Shown: positions 8,524-16,195 of the stretch, piece by piece
Layout: each line of letters starts with the position of its first letter
Position numbering within the stretch: position 1 is the stretch's first letter
Origin: Smithellaceae bacterium
GTDB taxonomy: Bacteria; Desulfobacterota; Syntrophia; Syntrophales; Smithellaceae
NCBI GenBank assembly: GCA_030690945.1
Contig: JAUYFM010000033.1
Span: 62,001 to 126,000 of the forward strand
Length of the DNA: 64,000 bases
Reading direction: 5' to 3'
Program-made: the position numbers and the translations under genes
The notes under the pieces: generated by a model
What the model saw: only the letters and a program-made list of their open reading frames with translations
What the model was told of the DNA's origin: nothing
Database searches by the model: none

Positions 8524-9669
8524 TTAGAGTCCTAAATATCGGGCTATAATATTTCTTTGTATTTCTGAGGTGCCTGAATAAAGTGTACCGCTAACGGAGT
8601 CCCTGAGATCACGTTCCAGCTCATACTCCGTTGTATATCCGTAACCCCCATGTATCTGTATGGCATCAAGACATGATTTCACCCATGATTCACTCATGTA
8701 TAGCTTGGCAAGCGCTGCATCCATTCCTGCTTGACCTTGCGATTTTTTTAGCCATGCCACCTTATACAGCATAAGGCGGGCAGTCTCCATCCTTACCTTC
8801 ATATCGACAATTTTGTTGGCTACCGACTGAAAATTACCAATTGGCTGATTAAATTGCCTTCTGGTTTTCGCATGTTTTATGCAAGTCAAAATCTGTCTTT
8901 CCATACCTCCCAAGTAACTGGCCAGAATACAGCAACGCTCCCATTCCATGGAATCATTAAAAATAGCGGCCCCATTGCCTTCTTTTCCGAGACGGTTTTC
9001 AACCGGTACCATGCAATCATTCAAAATCAACTCGGACATGGGAGAGGTTCTAAGGCCCATCTTTTCAATATCTTTGCTAACCCCAAACCCCGGAAAGTCT
9101 TTTTCAATAATAAAGCCAGTGACGCCCATGAAACGCTTGCGCTTATCAACGGTAGCAAACACGATAAACACATCAGACACGGGGCCATTGGTCACCAATG
9201 TCTTTGTTCCGTTGAGTACGTAGTGGTCACCACACCTTTCGGCAGTAGTGCTTAGGCTGAATGCATCGGAGCCCGACTCAGGTTCGGTCATGCCATGGGC
9301 TCCAATGAACTCACCTCTGCAGAGTTTGGTGAGATATTGTTCCTTTTGCTCATCTGTGCCGAATCTGAAAATCGGCATCTGGACACTCCACATCTGTGCG
9401 TTAATCCCAAATATCAAACCGCTGTCCTTACATGCATATCCCAACCCTTCCATAACCAGCATAGAGGTCAATATATCAGCATTGATTCCTCCATACTGCT
9501 CCGGAAACGGGAAACCCTGAATACCAAAATCCGCACACTTCTTCCATTCATCCCTGGGAAAAGCGCCTGTTCTGTCTTTTTCTATAACCTCATCGTTAAG
9601 CTCTTTTTGCGCAAATCTGATTACGGAATCTTTTAAAGCAAGCTGTTTTTCATCCCAACTGAAATCCAC
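8524..9669 (-). CDS. Acyl-CoA dehydrogenase-like flavoprotein (prolyl-carrier-protein dehydrogenase-like)
   Basis: A 381-residue flavoprotein of full ACAD length. It starts at GTG with AGGAGGT upstream. Flavin/substrate motifs are present (GAHGMTEPESGSDA, ~124-136; IHGGYGYTTEY, ~339-349). The usual catalytic Glu before GTS is replaced by S365 (LYSGTSEI). A Glu at the isovaleryl-CoA-dehydrogenase position is present instead: E244 in SMEWERCCIL. As I recall, this is the arrangement of prolyl-carrier-protein dehydrogenases (AnaB, PltE, RedW type), which oxidise carrier-bound proline towards pyrroline and pyrrole. With the ligase and carrier genes immediately downstream it probably oxidises a carrier-bound aminoacyl group. 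An ordinary acyl-CoA dehydrogenase remains the alternative. Confidence 0.82.
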   Translation of the reverse strand: MDFSWDEKQLALKDSVIRFAQKELNDEVIEKDRTGAFPRDEWKKCADFGIQGFPFPEQYGGINADILTSMLVMEGLGYACKDSGLIFGINAQMWSVQMPIFRFGTDEQKEQYLTKLCRGEFIGAHGMTEPESGSDAFSLSTTAERCGDHYVLNGTKTLVTNGPVSDVFIVFATVDKRKRFMGVTGFIIEKDFPGFGVSKDIEKMGLRTSPMSELILNDCMVPVENRLGKEGNGAAIFNDSMEWERCCILASYLGGMERQILTCIKHAKTRRQFNQPIGNFQSVANKIVDMKVRMETARLMLYKVAWLKKSQGQAGMDAALAKLYMSESWVKSCLDAIQIHGGYGYTTEYELERDLRDSVSGTLYSGTSEIQRNIIARYLGL

Positions 9670-9726
9670 GGTGACCTCCTATCTCTGGCTATCTCTGACG
9701 ATATATAAACAGGTTAAGAATGTGGG

Positions 9727-9943
9727 CTAATTTATAATAAAGTCCCGTCTTTTGAAAAATTCCACCGACCGCAATTTTTTTATAAACTTGAAACCAAAGA
9801 TGAGCCTGGTAGTCATTTGCACAGGCTTGTTCCACTCCTCAACTACGCTTATAGCATTTTCTCTAGGTCGAACTGTCAGCCCAAGAGTTCTATCTTTTTC
9901 GGGCACAAAGCTGATTCATACATAGCCAATGGCAAAATTTTTA
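9727..9943 (-). pseudogene. Decayed 3' fragment of the GNAT gene found intact at 18493-19155
   Basis: The DNA aligns closely to the 3' part of the acetyltransferase gene at 18493-19155, for example the shared run TTTTGAAAAATTCCACCGAC, but lacks about 110 internal bases (those matching ~18640-18750) and the whole 5' half. The same stop region can be followed, ending at a TAG on the minus strand at 9727. No open frame spans it. Beyond 9943 the similarity fades. The rest of the gap up to 10303 holds an inverted repeat, a promoter and an orphan open tail. Confidence 0.8.
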
Positions 9944-10063
9944 ATAAGCGTTTCTAAAGTTCGGCTAACGTAGCCTGACTGGCAGCTAATCAACTGGGAC
10001 CATATTCTTTGCTCGGTGCATTAAGAATTTGCTTCCTCTGAAGGAAGGATACGGAGGCAGGTC

Positions 10064-10108
10064 TTGTATGTCAAGGAGATTTTATTGAGGAAACACCTTG
10101 ACATACAA
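10064..10108. repeat. Inverted repeat overlapping a divergent pair of -35 elements
   Basis: 13-base perfect arms TTGTATGTCAAGG (10064-10076) and CCTTGACATACAA (10096-10108) around a 19-base spacer. Each arm contains a TTGACA hexamer pointing outward. It could be an operator or a terminator-like hairpin; the T-run is missing, so operator/promoter is preferred. Confidence 0.7.
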
Positions 10109-10126
10109 ATGTCTCACCTTTATAAT
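10098..10126 (+). promoter_or_regulatory. Consensus sigma-70 promoter for the GT2 gene
   Basis: TTGACA (10098-10103), 17-base spacer, TATAAT (10121-10126): both hexamers match the consensus. The next gene on this strand begins near 10304, leaving a leader of about 170 bases. The -35 lies in one arm of a 13-bp inverted repeat. Confidence 0.75.
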
Positions 10127-10145
10127 CGCATTGTCTGAATGTTGA

Positions 10146-10295
10146 TCTGTTTTTTATCGGTTCGGTGGTCTGTGCATTACGCTGTGCCAGGAACGAAAAG
10201 CGAGCATCATCGAAAGTCTAAGCATCGTTATTGGTGAACTCATCGAATTACAAGCCTTGCCGAATAAATATGTTTTTAAAATGGAACGATTGTGA
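10146..10295 (+). other. Orphan open tail upstream of the GT2 gene
   Basis: A frame without a start codon runs from after a TGA at 10143 to a TGA at 10293 and reads like a protein C-terminus (ERKASIIESLSIVIGELIEL). Its stop overlaps a possible GTG start of the next gene. It may be the remnant of a gene lost by recombination at this junction. The family is not recognised. Confidence 0.3.
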
Positions 10296-10303
10296 GTAAG
10301 GTT

Positions 10304-11143
10304 ATGCGATCGTTAACACCTTTAGTTTCGATTTGTATCCCTGTTTACAATGCCGAAATGTTTATTGCTACAGCAATTGAATCGGTTTTGCGGCAGACCT
10401 TGACGGATTTTGAGCTGATTATTGTCGATGATCATTCATCCGACCGATCCTTGGAGATCATATCCGCCTATCAAGACGATCGCCTGCGTGTCATTGTCAA
10501 TGATCACAACTTGGGCGCGGAAGGAAACTGGAATCGTTGCCTGAAGGAGTCGAAGGGTCGTTATTGTAAGATTTTGCCTCAAGATGATGTTCTTTCTCCA
10601 ACATGCCTCGCACAGCAGGTTACCGTGCTGGATCAAGACGAACAGAAACGTATTGCGCTTGTGTTTTGTGCGCGAACGATTATTGATGCAACCGGCGTTA
10701 TCTTGATGTCTCGTGGGTACCCGAGTGGTCGCAAGGAAACCATTGGAGGGCAGCTACTGATCCGCCGTTGCCTGTGGTTCGGCACAAATCTCATCGGTGA
10801 ACCCGGAGGCGTCCTCTTTCGTAGGGACTTGGCAGTGAGCGTCGGGCTTTTCGACGCCAGTGTCCCCTATGTTATCGATCTTGACTACTGGTTCAGATTG
10901 CTTCTACGAGGCGATGGATATTACCTTCCCGAAAGACTGGCATCGTTCCGGTTGTCGACGGACTCGTTGAGTGTTGCGATCGGCGGGAAACAGAGCGAAG
11001 AGTTTTGTCGGTTTGTGGCGCGAATTTCAAGGAATCCTGATTTTAGGACCCGATATGTTGATATTCTCATGGCCAACCTTATGGCGCGCATTAATAATGT
11101 CATGCGGATGATGATTTACCATTTTGTATTGAAGCGCGGATAA
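10304..11143 (+). CDS. Family 2 glycosyltransferase
   Basis: A 279-residue GT-A enzyme. The ATG at 10304 is chosen; a GTG at 10292 would add four residues. The fold markers are VSICIPVYNAEMFI at the N-terminus, IIVDDHSSDRS (nucleotide-sugar DxD-type region), and PQDDVLSP as the metal-binding acidic segment. It transfers a sugar from a nucleotide donor to a growing lipid-linked glycan on the cytoplasmic membrane face. It is the first plus-strand gene after a consensus promoter and probably forms a transcript with the methyltransferase and the GtrA-type genes. Sugar and acceptor cannot be told. Confidence 0.85.
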   Translation: MRSLTPLVSICIPVYNAEMFIATAIESVLRQTLTDFELIIVDDHSSDRSLEIISAYQDDRLRVIVNDHNLGAEGNWNRCLKESKGRYCKILPQDDVLSPTCLAQQVTVLDQDEQKRIALVFCARTIIDATGVILMSRGYPSGRKETIGGQLLIRRCLWFGTNLIGEPGGVLFRRDLAVSVGLFDASVPYVIDLDYWFRLLLRGDGYYLPERLASFRLSTDSLSVAIGGKQSEEFCRFVARISRNPDFRTRYVDILMANLMARINNVMRMMIYHFVLKRG

Positions 11144-11258
11144 TTGGGCATGACCATTACTGGTGAGTTCAGAAGCCAGTGAATCTGTATCAGCTCATGA
11201 TGTTGACGATTTTGAATTTGTAGTGTCAAACAACGCTTGTCGTGAGGGGCAATAATAG

Positions 11259-11981
11259 ATGTCTCCAACTAATCATTTTCAGAGAACATGTGATTTTTTT
11301 TCTTCCGAGGTGAAGCCGATCATTCAATATTCGACGAGACGTCGAGTTGACATAATATTGGACTATGTTTCAGGGAAAAGTGTTCTTGATTTGGGTTGCG
11401 TGGAGCATGAGTCGATTATTTCCGAAAAGAAAGAGTGGTGGCTGCATGGTTTAATACGCCAGAAAGCGAATTCCGTATGCGGCGTAGATTACGACGAACA
11501 TGCTGTAAATGAACTCAAACAAGAAGGATGGAATGTCTGTGTTGGTAATGTGGAAGATTTGTGCTTAAATGAAAAATTCGATGTAGTTGCTGCCGGAGAG
11601 CTATTTGAGCATCTGACAAATCATCGCTCTTTTCTTGAGTCTGTAAAGAGGCACTTGTTATCTGATGGAATATTTGTTGCCAGTATGCCCAATGCTAATT
11701 CTTTCAACTATTTTTTCCAATCGTTAGTTTTCGGACATGAAGTAGATGCGTGGGATCACACATCGTTCTTTACTCCCGTGACGATAACAGTCATGCTTAA
11801 GAAATGCGGGATGGTGCCCATAAGTATTGTCCTGTATCAGCCCGATGAGATATACCACCACGATAATCGTTGGCATAGACTATTGGCTTGCTGCTCTAAT
11901 AGGCTTCAGCAACTACTTTGCAAATTTAGACCGACGATGTCGAGAGGACTAATCATTATTGCGAAGTGCAAATCGGATTAA
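11259..11981 (+). CDS. SAM-dependent class I methyltransferase
   Basis: A 240-residue protein with the SAM-binding motif VLDLGCVEHES (~residues 43-53), an acidic loop after the second strand (GVDYDEHAV), motif GNVEDLCLNEKFDVVAAGELFEHL, and a C-terminal half with the FNYFFQSLVFGHE segment seen in sugar-modifying methyltransferases. It probably O-methylates a glycan residue or carries out another methyl transfer in surface polysaccharide synthesis, judged from flanking glycosyltransferases. Codon use is AT-rich relative to the housekeeping genes, consistent with acquisition. GAGGGG lies ahead of the ATG at moderate distance. Confidence 0.82.
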   Translation: MSPTNHFQRTCDFFSSEVKPIIQYSTRRRVDIILDYVSGKSVLDLGCVEHESIISEKKEWWLHGLIRQKANSVCGVDYDEHAVNELKQEGWNVCVGNVEDLCLNEKFDVVAAGELFEHLTNHRSFLESVKRHLLSDGIFVASMPNANSFNYFFQSLVFGHEVDAWDHTSFFTPVTITVMLKKCGMVPISIVLYQPDEIYHHDNRWHRLLACCSNRLQQLLCKFRPTMSRGLIIIAKCKSD

Positions 11982-12230
11982 GTTATGATGGTGTCATCGG
12001 TGAATAGGGTGGTTAAAGGGACGCACTACCCATCTTGCTGGATTTGAAATAGATCCCGGGCAGGCAAGACGTGTGAAGGGATAGTGAAAATAAGTGCTTG
12101 CGTAGAAGAGCCTTTAGAGTTTATTGATGATGAGTTGAACAGGCTGTTGTGGCATCTGTTTAAAATATTGTGCTTGATGCCGCTGGTATTACGAATCGTT
12201 GATTGAAAATTCTGTCTCCCTTTGGTGAAT

Positions 12231-12671
12231 ATGCTGAACCCGTGGTATTCGCGAAGTCGAAATCATCAGAGACCACTCAAGTTCCTTCTTGTTGGGATAT
12301 GGAACAGTATTTTTGGCTATGGAATGTTTTATCTTCTTGATACATTGTTCTCGCAGGTATTTACGACGCGGTATATGGCTTATATGTCCGCACTCACTTT
12401 CGCCCAGCTTCTCGGTATCATAAATGCGTACATTTTTCATAAAATAATAACCTTTGAGTCGAATGCAAAAGACTGGCATATGATATGGGAATTCATCCGG
12501 TTTTCGCTAACATCCGCTTTCGCCTTTTGTCTTAACTTGCTTCTCCTGCCGGTTCTTGTCGAGGTGTTTCATGTCGTGCCGAAAATCGCCGCTTTATTCC
12601 TCGTGCTGGTGGTGGTTCTGGTCAGCTGGATTGGACACTCACGATTTTCTTTCAATCAGGGGGGAAAATAA
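12231..12671 (+). CDS. GtrA-like polyprenyl-phosphate-sugar flippase
   Basis: A small membrane protein of ~146 residues with four predicted hydrophobic segments, for example FLLVGIWNSIFGYGMFYLL near the start, and the GtrA family pattern of a cationic N-terminus and NAYIFHKIITFES between helices 2 and 3. GtrA proteins help move polyprenyl-phosphate-linked sugars across the inner membrane. The stop overlaps the start of the DPM1/GtrB-like gene by one base (TAATG), so the two are translationally coupled. The start is uncertain: a TTG at 12222 is also in frame. No gene is seen in 11982-12230. Confidence 0.82.
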   Translation: MLNPWYSRSRNHQRPLKFLLVGIWNSIFGYGMFYLLDTLFSQVFTTRYMAYMSALTFAQLLGIINAYIFHKIITFESNAKDWHMIWEFIRFSLTSAFAFCLNLLLLPVLVEVFHVVPKIAALFLVLVVVLVSWIGHSRFSFNQGGK

Positions 12672-13636
12672 TGCTTTTTGATAATTCAAAGCTTCCCAAA
12701 CTCGCAATAGTCATTCCTTGCTACAATGAAGAATCTGTTATCTATGAAACTGCCCACCGTTTAGGAGCTATCCTGACTGATTTAATTGAAAAAGGTGAAG
12801 TAGATCATACAAGTTTCATTTGCTTTGTTGATGACGGAAGCGAAGATAGAACATGGGAGTTTATCGAAACGTTGAACGAACGAGACATAGTTTTTAAGGG
12901 CTTGAAATTATCAAGAAATTTTGGACATCAAAGCGCACTCCTTGCCGGTTTAATAACTCTAAAAGATAGAATAGATTGTATAGTTTCTATCGACGCCGAT
13001 TTACAGGACGATGTTGAAGCCATATATAAGTTTATTCAAAAATATAAAGAAGGATATGACATAGTTTATGGTGTAAGAAAAGATAGAAGTGTAGATACAT
13101 TTATGAAGAAATGGACTGCACTCCTTTTTTACAAACTTCAGAAGATAATGGGTGTAAGTATTGTAAATAATCATGCTGACTATAGGTTGATGAGTAGCAG
13201 AGTTGTAAATAATCTTTGTAATTTTGAGGAAGTTAATCTTTACCTAAGAGGCATTATACCTCTTGTTGGGTTTAAATCAGCAGAAGTTCACTATGACCGG
13301 GGAGAAAGATTAGCGGGAGAATCAAAGTATCCTTTTAAAAAAATGCTGTCTTTTGCTCTTGATGGTATTACTTCTTTTAGCGTTACTCCTCTGAGATTTG
13401 TAACCTTTACGGGTTTTCTTATATTTGCTTTATCTTTGTTAATAGCTTTATATTACACTGCTGGTGCTCTTTTTTTAAAAAACACAATCCCAGGATGGAC
13501 TTCTACTGTCCTTCCAATTTATTTTATTGGAGGAATACAAATTTTCTGCATAGGATTAATTGGAGAATATATAGGGAAAATTTATAAAGAAGTTAAATCA
13601 AGACCACGATTTATCATAGATAAAGAGATTTCCTAG
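12671..13636 (+). CDS. GtrB/DPM1-like polyprenyl-phosphate glycosyltransferase
   Basis: A 321-residue family 2 glycosyltransferase with IVIPCYNEE at the N-terminus, FVDDGSEDRTW, the catalytic SIDADLQDDVE, and two C-terminal transmembrane helices (~230-250 and ~265-290). This architecture is that of GtrB/ArnC/DPM1-like enzymes that load a sugar onto undecaprenyl phosphate for GtrA to flip. It overlaps the gtrA-like gene by one base and its stop overlaps the stop of the convergent GT87-like gene. The gene is strikingly AT-rich compared with the flanking heptose operon, suggesting horizontal origin. Confidence 0.88.
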   Translation: MLFDNSKLPKLAIVIPCYNEESVIYETAHRLGAILTDLIEKGEVDHTSFICFVDDGSEDRTWEFIETLNERDIVFKGLKLSRNFGHQSALLAGLITLKDRIDCIVSIDADLQDDVEAIYKFIQKYKEGYDIVYGVRKDRSVDTFMKKWTALLFYKLQKIMGVSIVNNHADYRLMSSRVVNNLCNFEEVNLYLRGIIPLVGFKSAEVHYDRGERLAGESKYPFKKMLSFALDGITSFSVTPLRFVTFTGFLIFALSLLIALYYTAGALFLKNTIPGWTSTVLPIYFIGGIQIFCIGLIGEYIGKIYKEVKSRPRFIIDKEIS

Positions 13637-14781
13637 TAACTAGATATTGGTTGCTCTTCTCGCCGGAACAAAAGAAAAAACAGTACAATTATTAATATAA
13701 TTTCACGATGATGATGTAAAATTCTACAATCTGATAATAATAGAAGCTTTCTCGGAAAGTTGATGATAATAAACATTAAACATAATAGGATGATTTTATT
13801 GAAATCTTTATTGCTAATATTTATAAAATAATAGGGTAAAAGCGAAGCTATTATAAGTACATCATATTGACCAGCTTGTCCCAATAGAAGCCCAATGATC
13901 GTTAATATTCCCAATAATTTTAATTTACTAATGTCTTTATGAAATTGATGTATTAATATTACTAATACCATTGAACATGCAAATATTATTAGACTATTAG
14001 TTCTAATTTCAAAGTCCAGCAATAATGGTTTGAGACCAAAAAGAACCCACAGGTGCTCGCTATGTAGAGATTGTACATAATTATTTAGATTGTTTGTCCA
14101 ATCTTGTACCGCGGTTATTATGCCACGGTTATATATTGGAACTATTCCCAAGATAGCTGTTGAGATAATTGCAGTGGCAAGAGTTTTCCATTTTTTTTCC
14201 AATAATAGCCATAATAAGAAAGTGTATGCTAATTGCGGCTTAATCAAAGCAATGGCCAAGAGGATGCCACTTCTTATATCGTAGGAACGAATATAAAAAT
14301 AGTACGATGCTAATAGGGCCGTAGAAAATAATATCGTTGTTTGACCCGTCCATAATATATTAACAATAAAAACATTTCCAACTATCATAGCGATCAATAA
14401 GGATGATTTGAAATCAAAAAGAAAAAATTGTTTATTTTTATTTTCAAAATTATATAGCTTCATACAAAGATACACGAATACCATGATACAAAAAATGTTT
14501 ATCATTATGAATAATATTCTTGAAGTTTGAAGATCTGTTACAGATAGCAGCATAAATAAGGAAGATGAGTTCGGAGGATACGGAAGGCCGCCAACGTATG
14601 GGTTTAATCCGCTCAACCATTCTTTTCCAGCTGAATAGATATAGTTAAAATCATATAATGAGATGTGTTGGGGACCTTGTGGACGGCCGTAACCTGATAT
14701 TCCAAACATAATAACGAAGGTTATTGCAGTAATTATCATAATACAATTGAGAATCATGATAATAAGTTTTCGATTTTTCAT
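13633..14781 (-). CDS. GT87/DUF2029-like membrane glycosyltransferase
   Basis: A 382-residue polytopic membrane protein with about ten hydrophobic segments and an early periplasmic loop containing YDFNYIYSAGKEWLSGLNPY, the typical N-terminal signature of GT87/DUF2029 polyprenyl-phosphate-sugar-dependent transferases. Such proteins attach flipped, lipid-linked sugars to periplasmic glycans. Together with the convergent GtrA/GtrB pair it can make a complete three-protein side-branch module (load, flip, attach), although it is on the opposite strand and trails the heptose operon. Very AT-rich. The stop codon overlaps that of the GtrB-like gene. Confidence 0.8.
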   Translation of the reverse strand: MKNRKLIIMILNCIMIITAITFVIMFGISGYGRPQGPQHISLYDFNYIYSAGKEWLSGLNPYVGGLPYPPNSSSLFMLLSVTDLQTSRILFIMINIFCIMVFVYLCMKLYNFENKNKQFFLFDFKSSLLIAMIVGNVFIVNILWTGQTTILFSTALLASYYFYIRSYDIRSGILLAIALIKPQLAYTFLLWLLLEKKWKTLATAIISTAILGIVPIYNRGIITAVQDWTNNLNNYVQSLHSEHLWVLFGLKPLLLDFEIRTNSLIIFACSMVLVILIHQFHKDISKLKLLGILTIIGLLLGQAGQYDVLIIASLLPYYFINISNKDFNKIILLCLMFIIINFPRKLLLLSDCRILHHHREIILIIVLFFLLFRREEQPISSY

Positions 14782-14805
14782 TACGGTCTCTCGCTGTTTT
14801 ATTTC

Positions 14806-15438
14806 TCAGGCTCCATCGGTTTGTCCCGCAATTATCTTCTTCGCAAGCAATGTTCTGAAATAGGCCGTGACGAGATGATCCAATGCCATGTGCACATCCT
14901 CGATGTGCCCATAGTTCTCGCTTCTCACAATAGCCGCTGCATCTACCATCTCGGCCGCCTTCCCGCCATCAAAACCCAGGATTCCCAACACCTTTGCACC
15001 TAAAGATTTTGCTACCCTTATTCCCTCGATGATGTTGGGCGAATTACCGCTACCACTGATAGCGATAACCAAATCTTCCTTATGCAGTAAATTTTTAAGT
15101 TGTTCCGAAAAGATATACTCGTATCCCAAGTCATTGGCCAATGCCGTGATCCAGGGCGTATTGTCTGTCAAAGCCGATACGCGAAATCGCGGTGCGGTAT
15201 CGCCCGCTTTCGGCAAGATGACTTTCCCCAAGTCGCAGGCCATGTGCGAAGCCGTAGCCGCACTCCCGCCGTTGCCGATGATAAAAACCTGTTTCCCCTC
15301 GCGATACGCCTCCTCCAGGCAGCGAATCACGCCTGCCACTTCCTCCAGTAAAAGCGCATCCATGCACTTTTTCAGCCCTTCCAGATACTCCCTGGCAAAT
15401 CCTATCTGCCGGTCTTTAGATTCGGAAACATCCGTCAT
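14806..15438 (-). CDS. gmhA: Phosphoheptose isomerase (SIS domain)
   Basis: A 210-residue SIS-fold isomerase with GNGGSAATASHMACDLGK and VIAISGSGNSPNIIEG, the phosphosugar-binding loops of GmhA. It converts sedoheptulose 7-phosphate to D-glycero-D-manno-heptose 7-phosphate. The ATG at 15438 overlaps the hddC stop (ATGA), giving translational coupling, and is preceded by CAGGAGAG. A longer version starting at 15456 is less likely. It is the fourth gene of the hddA-galE-hddC-gmhA operon. A GmhB phosphatase, needed between kinase and nucleotidyltransferase, is not encoded nearby. Confidence 0.92.
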   Translation of the reverse strand: MTDVSESKDRQIGFAREYLEGLKKCMDALLLEEVAGVIRCLEEAYREGKQVFIIGNGGSAATASHMACDLGKVILPKAGDTAPRFRVSALTDNTPWITALANDLGYEYIFSEQLKNLLHKEDLVIAISGSGNSPNIIEGIRVAKSLGAKVLGILGFDGGKAAEMVDAAAIVRSENYGHIEDVHMALDHLVTAYFRTLLAKKIIAGQTDGA

Positions 15439-16163
15439 GATTTTCTCTCCTGCCAAGTGGTTACTGCCTCTTGATAAGCTTCCGGGGTGCCAATATCCAT
15501 TAAAAAATCGTGAATATAATACGCTTTCATTTTACCCGCCAGACGCGGAATGATGTGGAATCCAAAATCCAGCCTTTGATCAAAATCTTGTGACGGCGGA
15601 AACACATCAAAAATTCGGTCATCTGCCACATAAACTCCCGCCGCGGCCCATTCCGATTTCGGGTGAACCGGTTTTTCCTCAAAACCAATCACCACATCAT
15701 CAGGATTGATTTCAGCAATGCCGCATTGCGTTGGATATGCCGTGCGGAAGACTCCCAGCGTGAAGGGCAGTCCATGTTGGAGATGACGATCGACCAATTG
15801 TCCCACGGGAACATCGGTCAGATTATCCGCATACAATATCAGAAAGGGATTCCCCGGTGTGATAAACTTTCGGTTGGCCAGGAGGGTGCCTGCACTGCCC
15901 AAAAGAACCGGCTCGTGAAATAGCGTGACTTGGGGAATTGGGTTATAACATTGCCACTGGGTTACAAAGGCTTCTACCTGCTGATGTAGCCAATGAGTGT
16001 TCAACAGGACTTGCGTAATATTTTGCGATTGCAACAGCTCAAGCCAGATTTGCAGAAGTGGCCTGCCATGGATGGGCAACAGGCACTTGGGTTTCTCCCG
16101 GGTCAAAGTTTCCAGCCGGCTGCCAACGCCTGCGGCCAATAAAAAAGCTTGCCGTTCGATCAC
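15435..16163 (-). CDS. hddC: Heptose-1-phosphate nucleotidyltransferase (HddC-like)
   Basis: A 242-residue nucleotidyltransferase with the signature LLAAGVGSRL followed by KPKCLLPIHGRPLL, and the acidic metal site YADNLTDV. It is a member of the NTP-transferase family that activates sugar 1-phosphates. Placement next to gmhA and an HddA-type kinase supports action on D-glycero-alpha-D-manno-heptose 1-phosphate to give GDP-heptose (HddC). By sequence alone, GlmU- or RmlA-like substrates cannot be excluded. It overlaps gmhA by four bases and lies ~32 bases after galE. Confidence 0.82.
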   Translation of the reverse strand: MIERQAFLLAAGVGSRLETLTREKPKCLLPIHGRPLLQIWLELLQSQNITQVLLNTHWLHQQVEAFVTQWQCYNPIPQVTLFHEPVLLGSAGTLLANRKFITPGNPFLILYADNLTDVPVGQLVDRHLQHGLPFTLGVFRTAYPTQCGIAEINPDDVVIGFEEKPVHPKSEWAAAGVYVADDRIFDVFPPSQDFDQRLDFGFHIIPRLAGKMKAYYIHDFLMDIGTPEAYQEAVTTWQERKS

Positions 16164-16195
16164 GCCGATCTCCGATCCTTCTTTCTACGTGTTAC

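Noticed and set aside
12047-12205. ~50-codon open tail ahead of the gtrA-like gene
   Set aside because: No start codon context and no recognisable family; could be chance in AT-rich DNA.
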